A stretch of DNA of 64,000 nt, from assembly GCA_038238185.1 (NCBI GenBank), contig JBBRXY010000003.1, positions 1 through 64,000 of the forward strand. Direction: 5' to 3'. A program made the translations under genes and the position numbers. The stretch comes from DATAQC01 sp038238185 (GTDB lineage: Bacteria; Actinomycetota; Acidimicrobiia; Acidimicrobiales; AC-14). The notes beneath the pieces were generated by a model. The model worked only from the letters and a program-made list of their open reading frames with translations, searched no databases and was not told the origin of the DNA. The number at the start of each line of letters is the position of its first letter. Within the stretch, counting starts at the first letter, position 1. Shown here piece after piece: positions 59,376 through 64,000 of the stretch.

Positions 59376-60362
59376 ATGGATCGCGTGCTCTCGGGCATCC
59401 AACCCACCGGTGACGTCCACCTGGGCAGCTACCTGGGCGCCGTCCGCCAGTGGGTCGCCGATCAGCACACCCACGACGCGTTCTTCTGCGTGGTCGACCT
59501 GCACGCCCTCACTATCCCCCGCGATCCCTACGAGCTGCGGGCCAAGACGCTCGAGACCGTCCTTGTCCTTCTCGCCGCCGGCCTCGACCCCGACCGCTGC
59601 ACCCTGTTCCTGCAGAGTCACGTGACCGAGCACACCCAGCTGTCGTGGATCCTCGAGGGCGTCGCCTCGATGGGGGAGCTGCGGCGCATGACCCAGTTCA
59701 AGGACAAGGTCAAGGGCAACGACGAGTCGGCCCGGGTAGGCCTGTTCACCTACCCGGTCCTGATGGCGGCCGACATCCTGCTCTACGACGCCGACCGGGT
59801 CCCGGTGGGCGACGACCAGCGCCAGCACCTCGAGCTGTGCCGCGACCTGGCGACACGCTTCAACCACCGCTACGGGGAGACCTTTATCGTGCCCGAGGGC
59901 GCAGTGCCCGAGGTGGGCGCCCGCATCATGGACCTCCAGAACCCCGAGGCCAAGATGTCGAAGATGTCGGAGTCGCCCAAGGGCATGGTCCTTGCCCTCG
60001 ACGACCCCGACACCATCGAGCGCAAGTTCCGGCGGGCCGTCACCGACCCGGGCTCGGCCGTGCGCTTCGACTTCGAGCACAAGCCGGGGGTGTCCAACCT
60101 CATCCAGATCCTCGCCGCCGCCACCAACCGGGTCCCCGAGGAGGTGGCGGCCGAGTACGACCAGTACGGCCCCCTCAAGGCCGACGCCGCCGCCGCGGTG
60201 ATCGAGCTGTTGCGCCCACTACGCGAACGCTATGCCGAGCTGGCCGCCGACACCGATACAGTGACGGCCGTGCTCGCCAAGGGAGCAGCCAAGGCCGGTG
60301 CCGTCGCCGCCGACACCCTGGCCCGGGCCCAGGACGCCATCGGACTCCTGCCGCGCGTATGA
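59376..60362 (+). CDS. trpS: tryptophanyl-tRNA synthetase
   Basis: 328 residues, the usual length. The HIGH-type motif is HLGS at residues 15-18 (GIQPTGDVHLGSYLG), VGDDQRQHLELCRDLATRFN follows, and the KMSKS motif reads KMSKM (193-197) before SESPKGMVLALDDPD. Class Ic synthetase. The final base of the KMSKS motif is thus Met instead of Ser. Ends by ATGA overlap with the next small gene. Confidence 0.94.
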   Translation: MDRVLSGIQPTGDVHLGSYLGAVRQWVADQHTHDAFFCVVDLHALTIPRDPYELRAKTLETVLVLLAAGLDPDRCTLFLQSHVTEHTQLSWILEGVASMGELRRMTQFKDKVKGNDESARVGLFTYPVLMAADILLYDADRVPVGDDQRQHLELCRDLATRFNHRYGETFIVPEGAVPEVGARIMDLQNPEAKMSKMSESPKGMVLALDDPDTIERKFRRAVTDPGSAVRFDFEHKPGVSNLIQILAAATNRVPEEVAAEYDQYGPLKADAAAAVIELLRPLRERYAELAADTDTVTAVLAKGAAKAGAVAADTLARAQDAIGLLPRV

Positions 60363-60628
60363 CTTCCGCCTCCGTCAGCCCCGGGCGCCAGCAGGTCGGC
60401 GGCGCGCTACTCGTAGGCGGCTATGCCGTCGCCTGCTGGGCCCTGGCCAGGGCCCTTCCCATGTACCGCCAGCGCCGGACCCGGCGGTTCCTCGCCGCCG
60501 AAGCGGGCACCGCGGCCGTGGCCGTCGGCTGGGCCCTAAGGGGCCAGTCCCTCCGCTCCGCCGCCAACGCCGGCCTGGTGGCCGTGTTCGCCGCCGGGTG
60601 GTGGGTCGGCGGGCGCCGCCGCCGCTGA
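60359..60628 (+). CDS. small membrane protein downstream of trpS
   Basis: 89 residues, two hydrophobic helices (VGGALLVGGYAVACWALARA and AANAGLVAVFAAGWWVGG) separated by an Arg-rich loop. ATG overlaps the trpS stop, which is the main evidence that it is translated. Function unknown. Confidence 0.65.
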   Translation: MTSASVSPGRQQVGGALLVGGYAVACWALARALPMYRQRRTRRFLAAEAGTAAVAVGWALRGQSLRSAANAGLVAVFAAGWWVGGRRRR

Positions 60629-60656
60629 CCCGACCTGTGGAGATCGACGTCGAGGT

Positions 60657-61544
60657 CTATTCGTCGGCGGTGGCCGAGATGCTCATCACGGCCAGGTCGT
60701 CGACGCCGACGACGTCGATCGGAGCCGCCCCGAGACGCCGCTGCTGGACCTCGAGGCGGTGCGAGATCCGGCTGAGAACCAGGTTGACGGCGATGTAGCA
60801 GAGGGCCACGAACAAAAAGGCCTGAAGGCGGTTGTTGTAGAACGTCCCAATGTTGTCGGCCCGACGTAGGGCGTCGTCGAAGGTGATGATGACGCCGAGG
60901 GCGGTGTCCTTCAGCAGGGTGATGAGCTGGCTCACGATGGCCGGAGCCATGCGCCGGGCGGCCTGGGGGAGTATGACGAAGGTCATCGCCTGACGATGGG
61001 TGAGGCCGATGGCCGAGGCCGCCTCGCCCTGACCCCGGTCGAGCGACAGGATGCCGGCGCGGAAGATCTCCCCGAGGACGGCGCCGTTGTAGATGGCCAG
61101 TCCGCCCACCAGCGCCTGGAACACGCTCGGATGCACGTCCCAAGTGGGAGGGCCGACGAAGATGAAGAAGATCAGCAGCAGCAGGGGCACGGCCCGGAAG
61201 AACTCGACATAGGCCACCGCCGGCCACCGCACCGCACGGTGGCCGGCCAACCGGGCGAGGGCCATGACCGCACCGATCACCATGGCCAGGACCATGCCAA
61301 CCGCGGCCGCCTTCAGCGTGTCGACGAATCCGCCGAGAAGGAAGCGCACGATCGACCACTGAGTTAGTGGACGCCAGAGAGCGGCGCGGAACTGGCCGTG
61401 GTCGGCGAATCGCATCGCCGCAACGAACACGACGGCGGCGATGACCACGAGCGAGACCACCGTCGCGCCCGCCACCCGCCGGCGGCCTCGGGGACCCAGC
61501 TCGTCGCCGAGGAGGCTCGTGGACGAGGCTCGTCGGGCTCTCAT
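60657..61544 (-). CDS. polar amino-acid ABC transporter permease (GluD type)
   Basis: 295 residues. One N-terminal helix, then the HisM/GlnP permease core with TLKAAAVGMVLAMVIGAVMA, FFRAVPLLLLIFFIF, EIFRAGILSLDRGQGEAASA and IVSQLITLLKDTALGVIITF. It overlaps the partner permease by four bases. With the genes to 64000 it forms a glutamate-type uptake system. Confidence 0.9.
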   Translation of the reverse strand: MRARRASSTSLLGDELGPRGRRRVAGATVVSLVVIAAVVFVAAMRFADHGQFRAALWRPLTQWSIVRFLLGGFVDTLKAAAVGMVLAMVIGAVMALARLAGHRAVRWPAVAYVEFFRAVPLLLLIFFIFVGPPTWDVHPSVFQALVGGLAIYNGAVLGEIFRAGILSLDRGQGEAASAIGLTHRQAMTFVILPQAARRMAPAIVSQLITLLKDTALGVIITFDDALRRADNIGTFYNNRLQAFLFVALCYIAVNLVLSRISHRLEVQQRRLGAAPIDVVGVDDLAVMSISATADE

Positions 61545-62185
61545 CGCTTGATCGCCACCCGCCGCTCGATGAGACCGACGACCCAGCCCGTCGGTAGCGA
61601 CAGGATCAGGTAGGCGACGGCCGCTCCGGCGAAGATGGGGATGGGCCGCTCGTTCTCCTGGTTGAGCCTGATCGCGAACCCGAAGATCTCGGCCACGGTG
61701 AAGAACCCGGCAATGGACGAGTTCTTGATGAGGGCGATGAAGACACTGCCCAATGGAGCCACCACCGTGCGTAGGGCCTGGGGAAGCACCACCAGCCCCA
61801 ACAGCTGCGGAAAGGTCAAGCCGAGAGCCCGGCCCGCCTCGGCCTGACCCTTGGCCACCGCGTTGATGCCCGCGGTGACGGTCTCGGCCACGAAGGTGCT
61901 GGTGTACGCCGAGAGCACGATGACCGCCGAGGTGAACGCCGAATACTTCACGCCGACCTTCGTCAGGCCGAAGAAGAACAAGAACATCAACACAATGACC
62001 GGCGTGTTCCGCAACGTCTCCACCCAGAACGTCCCTACCAGGCGAAGGGGTGGCACCGGGCTCACCCGGAACCCGGCCACGAGCACCCCGATGAAGAACG
62101 CCACCGCGAACGACATCAGGGTCAGCTCGATGGTGACCACCATGGCGTCGCCGAAGCCGCCGAGATTGTCGAAGACGATCTGCAC
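61541..62185 (-). CDS. polar amino-acid ABC transporter permease (GluC type)
   Basis: 214 residues. Permease core with VVTIELTLMSFAVAFFIGVL, WVETLRNTPVIVLMFLFFFG, GINAVAKGQAEAGRALGLTF and FIALIKNSSIAGFFTVAEIF. Twenty bases after the binding-protein gene; pairs with the second permease. Confidence 0.92.
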   Translation of the reverse strand: MQIVFDNLGGFGDAMVVTIELTLMSFAVAFFIGVLVAGFRVSPVPPLRLVGTFWVETLRNTPVIVLMFLFFFGLTKVGVKYSAFTSAVIVLSAYTSTFVAETVTAGINAVAKGQAEAGRALGLTFPQLLGLVVLPQALRTVVAPLGSVFIALIKNSSIAGFFTVAEIFGFAIRLNQENERPIPIFAGAAVAYLILSLPTGWVVGLIERRVAIKR

Positions 62186-62204
62186 GACCCCGGCTCCCGC
62201 CGGG

Positions 62205-63263
62205 CTACGGCGTGGTTGTCGGGGTGGTCGTCGTCTCCTCGGCGGGCAGCGTGGTCGGCTCCGCGACAGGCGCCGTCGTGGTCGCCGGCGCGGTCTTCAC
62301 CGTCGTCGACGTGGTGGACGACGAGCTGGTCGTGGTCGACGAGGCGCCGACGGTGCCGTAGCGGTCGATCGCCGGCGGGGTGGGAACAGCCAACCCGAGC
62401 TTGCCCAGGGTGGCCTGGAAAGCCTTGGCCCACTGGCCGTCGGCCTCGATCTTCTCGAGCCGGTCGTTGAGGAAGGCGCGGAAGACGTCGTCGCCCTTCT
62501 TCAGGCCGATGCCGTAGGGCTCGTCGCTGAACGGGGCGTTCACGAGCTTGAACTCGCCATTGCTCTTGGCGACGAACCCGGCGAGGATCGGACCGTCAGT
62601 GACGACGGCGACAACCCGACCGTCGGTGAGGCCCTCGGCGCACTTGCTGTAGACGTCGAAGGAAGTCAACTGGACCTGGGGTGCCTTGGCGACCACGTTC
62701 TTCTCCGAGGTCGAACCGGCGACGCTGCAGACCTTCTTGCCGTTCAGGTCGCCGACGCTCTTGATGCTGGAGTCGGCGGTCTTCACGAGGATGTCCTCAT
62801 GAGCGAGCAGGTACGGCCCAGCGAAGTCGACCACCTGCTTACGCGTGTCGTTGATGGTGTAACTGGCGACAACGATGTCGACGTTGCCGTTCTGGAGGAA
62901 CGGCTCCCGGTTGGCCGACACAGCCTCGATGAACTCGATCTTGCTGTCGATGGTGTCCATCGTTCCGCCGAAGATGCCTATGGCCATCAGCCTGGCGATG
63001 TCGACGTCGAAGCCCTCGAAGGAGTTGTTGGTGGGATTGCGCAGGCCCACGCCCGGCTGGTCGTATTTGATGCCGACCTTTATCTTCCCCCTGGCCTGGA
63101 TGTCGGCCATGGTCGTGCCGGCCGGGAAGGTCGGGGGCACCGTCGTGCTCGACGCGGCTGGTGCGGCTTTCTTCGAGCTGCTGCCGCAGGCGGCGGCCGT
63201 CAGACACAGGACGGCGACGAGCACCGGAATCGTCCACAAACGGTTGTTGCGGTGGCTGCGCAT
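62205..63263 (-). CDS. glutamate-type binding lipoprotein (GluB type)
   Basis: 352 residues. Lipoprotein signal VLCLTAAAC, then a Ser/Ala linker. Family 3 binding-protein blocks: KIKVGIKYDQPGVGLRNP, FEGFDVDIARLMAIG, VDIVVASYTINDTRKQVVDF, VCSVAGSTSEKNV, GIGLKKGDDVFRAFLNDRLE. The C-terminal 75 residues are Ser/Thr/Pro-rich (TTTSSSSTTSTTVKTAPATT), a possible surface linker. ATG 63263 has AGGAGG upstream; the longer frame is not used. Confidence 0.92.
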   Translation of the reverse strand: MRSHRNNRLWTIPVLVAVLCLTAAACGSSSKKAAPAASSTTVPPTFPAGTTMADIQARGKIKVGIKYDQPGVGLRNPTNNSFEGFDVDIARLMAIGIFGGTMDTIDSKIEFIEAVSANREPFLQNGNVDIVVASYTINDTRKQVVDFAGPYLLAHEDILVKTADSSIKSVGDLNGKKVCSVAGSTSEKNVVAKAPQVQLTSFDVYSKCAEGLTDGRVVAVVTDGPILAGFVAKSNGEFKLVNAPFSDEPYGIGLKKGDDVFRAFLNDRLEKIEADGQWAKAFQATLGKLGLAVPTPPAIDRYGTVGASSTTTSSSSTTSTTVKTAPATTTAPVAEPTTLPAEETTTTPTTTP

Positions 63264-63273
63264 CAGTTTCCTC

Positions 63274-64000
63274 CTAATGATCCAGGATCTTCGACAGGAA
63301 GTCGCGGGCACGATCGGTTTCTGGGTGGCTGAAGAACTGTTCGGGGGATGCGAGCTCCACGATGCGGCCTCCGTCCATGAACGCTACCTTTCGCGCCGCG
63401 GAGCGCGCGAAACCCATCTCGTGGCTGACCACGATCATGGTGGTCCCTTCGGCCGCCAGCTCGACCATCACGTCGAGGACTTCTTTGATCATCTCCGGGT
63501 CGAGCGCCGAAGTGGGCTCGTCGAAGAGCATGACTTTGGGGTCCATGGCCAGGGCCCGGGCGATGGCCGCCCGCTGCTGCTGTCCTCCCGAGAGCTCGGC
63601 CGGATACCGGTTGGCCTTGTCCTCGATGCCGACCCGGCGGAGGAGGTCGAGACCCTTCTCCCGAGCCTTGCCCTTGGCCATCTTGCGCACCTTGACCGGC
63701 CCCAGGGTGACGTTCTGGAGGATGGTCTTGTGGGCGAACAGGTTGAACGACTGGAAGACCATGCCCACGTCGGCCCGCAAGCGGGCGAGCGCCCGACCCT
63801 CGGCGGGCAGGGCCACACCGTCGATGGTGATGGTGCCCGAGTCGATCGGCTCCAGACGGTTGATCGTGCGACAGAGCGTCGACTTGCCCGACCCCGACGG
63901 TCCGATCACCATCAGGACTTCGCCCCGTTCGACGGTGAGGTCGACATCGGTCAGGGCGCGCAGGTCGCCGAACGACTTGTTGACCTTGTCCATCACCACG
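63274..64000 (-). CDS. polar amino-acid ABC transporter ATP-binding protein (GluA type), window edge
   Basis: At least 241 residues, the usual size. Walker A GPSGSGKST, Q-loop MVFQSFNLF, signature LSGGQQQR, Walker B VMLFDEPTSALDP and switch His in VVSHEMGF. It may begin with GTG 63999, but the window ends here so an upstream start cannot be excluded. First gene of the operon in the minus direction. Confidence 0.92.
   Translation of the reverse strand, partial: VVMDKVNKSFGDLRALTDVDLTVERGEVLMVIGPSGSGKSTLCRTINRLEPIDSGTITIDGVALPAEGRALARLRADVGMVFQSFNLFAHKTILQNVTLGPVKVRKMAKGKAREKGLDLLRRVGIEDKANRYPAELSGGQQQRAAIARALAMDPKVMLFDEPTSALDPEMIKEVLDVMVELAAEGTTMIVVSHEMGFARSAARKVAFMDGGRIVELASPEQFFSHPETDRARDFLSKILDH

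Noticed and set aside
1..64000. CRISPR arrays and rRNA genes
   Set aside because: No regularly spaced repeats of 25-40 bp with unique spacers and no rRNA-like segments were seen. The only regular repeats are the tyrA, cmk and 4413-4474 tandem repeats.

Overview
The window is high-GC DNA with many ATGA/GTGA start-stop overlaps, GTG/TTG starts, leaderless-looking genes and actinobacterial gene families (GAF-ANTAR regulator, VapBC and MazEF modules, GluABCD-type transporter, DUF6159 protein, cytidylate kinase fused to an acyltransferase). An actinobacterium, perhaps from a deep branch such as Acidimicrobiia, is my inference; no rRNA is present to test it.

Region 1 (about 0.15-18.2 kb) is an integrative element in a tRNA-Ala(CGC) gene. 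A perfect 47-bp direct repeat, the 3' part of the tRNA, occurs at 859-905 and 18120-18166 and bounds about 17.3 kb. Next to the tRNA is a minus-strand maintenance module: tyrosine integrase, two small HTH/excisionase-like proteins, a duplicated small protein, a winged-helix protein, a primase/replication-like protein and an HTH regulator with paired palindromes upstream. The cargo is a tightly coupled three-gene operon: SNF2-type helicase with DUF3883, DUF1156 adenine methylase, and DUF499 ATPase. This combination points to DNA modification or phage defence. The ATPase carries a PASTA domain, unusual for a cytoplasmic protein. A stray methyltransferase and the 3' remnant of an acyl-CoA synthetase lie before the right repeat.

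Region 2 (18.2-32 kb) holds a VapBC-type pair, a secreted M23 peptidase, a GAF-ANTAR regulator operon and a Lys/Ala-rich membrane protein. It ends with an eight-gene minus-strand operon: AhpD-like protein, radical SAM enzyme, DoxX, PhnD/PhnC/PhnE-type transporter, a type II NADH dehydrogenase with an added membrane domain, and a protein made of three copies of that domain.

Region 3 (32-37.4 kb), divergent from that operon, is a thiol-redox cluster. Its first gene is the most notable feature: a TlpA-like lipoprotein whose frame is intact except for one TGA exactly where the first cysteine of the CxxC motif belongs (TGA-Pro-Ser-Cys), with hairpins just downstream. This is a strong selenocysteine candidate. 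CcdA, a methyltransferase, a beta-propeller lipoprotein, a DsrE protein, a DsbA-like protein and a broken CoA-disulfide-reductase-like gene follow.

Region 4 (37.4-43 kb) looks like an eroded mobile element beside tRNA-Pro(GGG): integrase, excisionase with a 1-nt frameshift, XRE regulator, MNT nucleotidyltransferase, broken VapC, intact MazEF-like pair.

Region 5 (43-64 kb) is core chromosome: GHKL ATPase, PP2C phosphatase, der, DUF512 protein, isoprenoid genes (polyprenyl synthase, uppS, ispH), a shikimate/aromatic and segregation run (scpA, scpB, rluB, aroH, tyrA, aroA, cmk-plsC), trpS, and a polar amino-acid ABC transporter cut by the window end.
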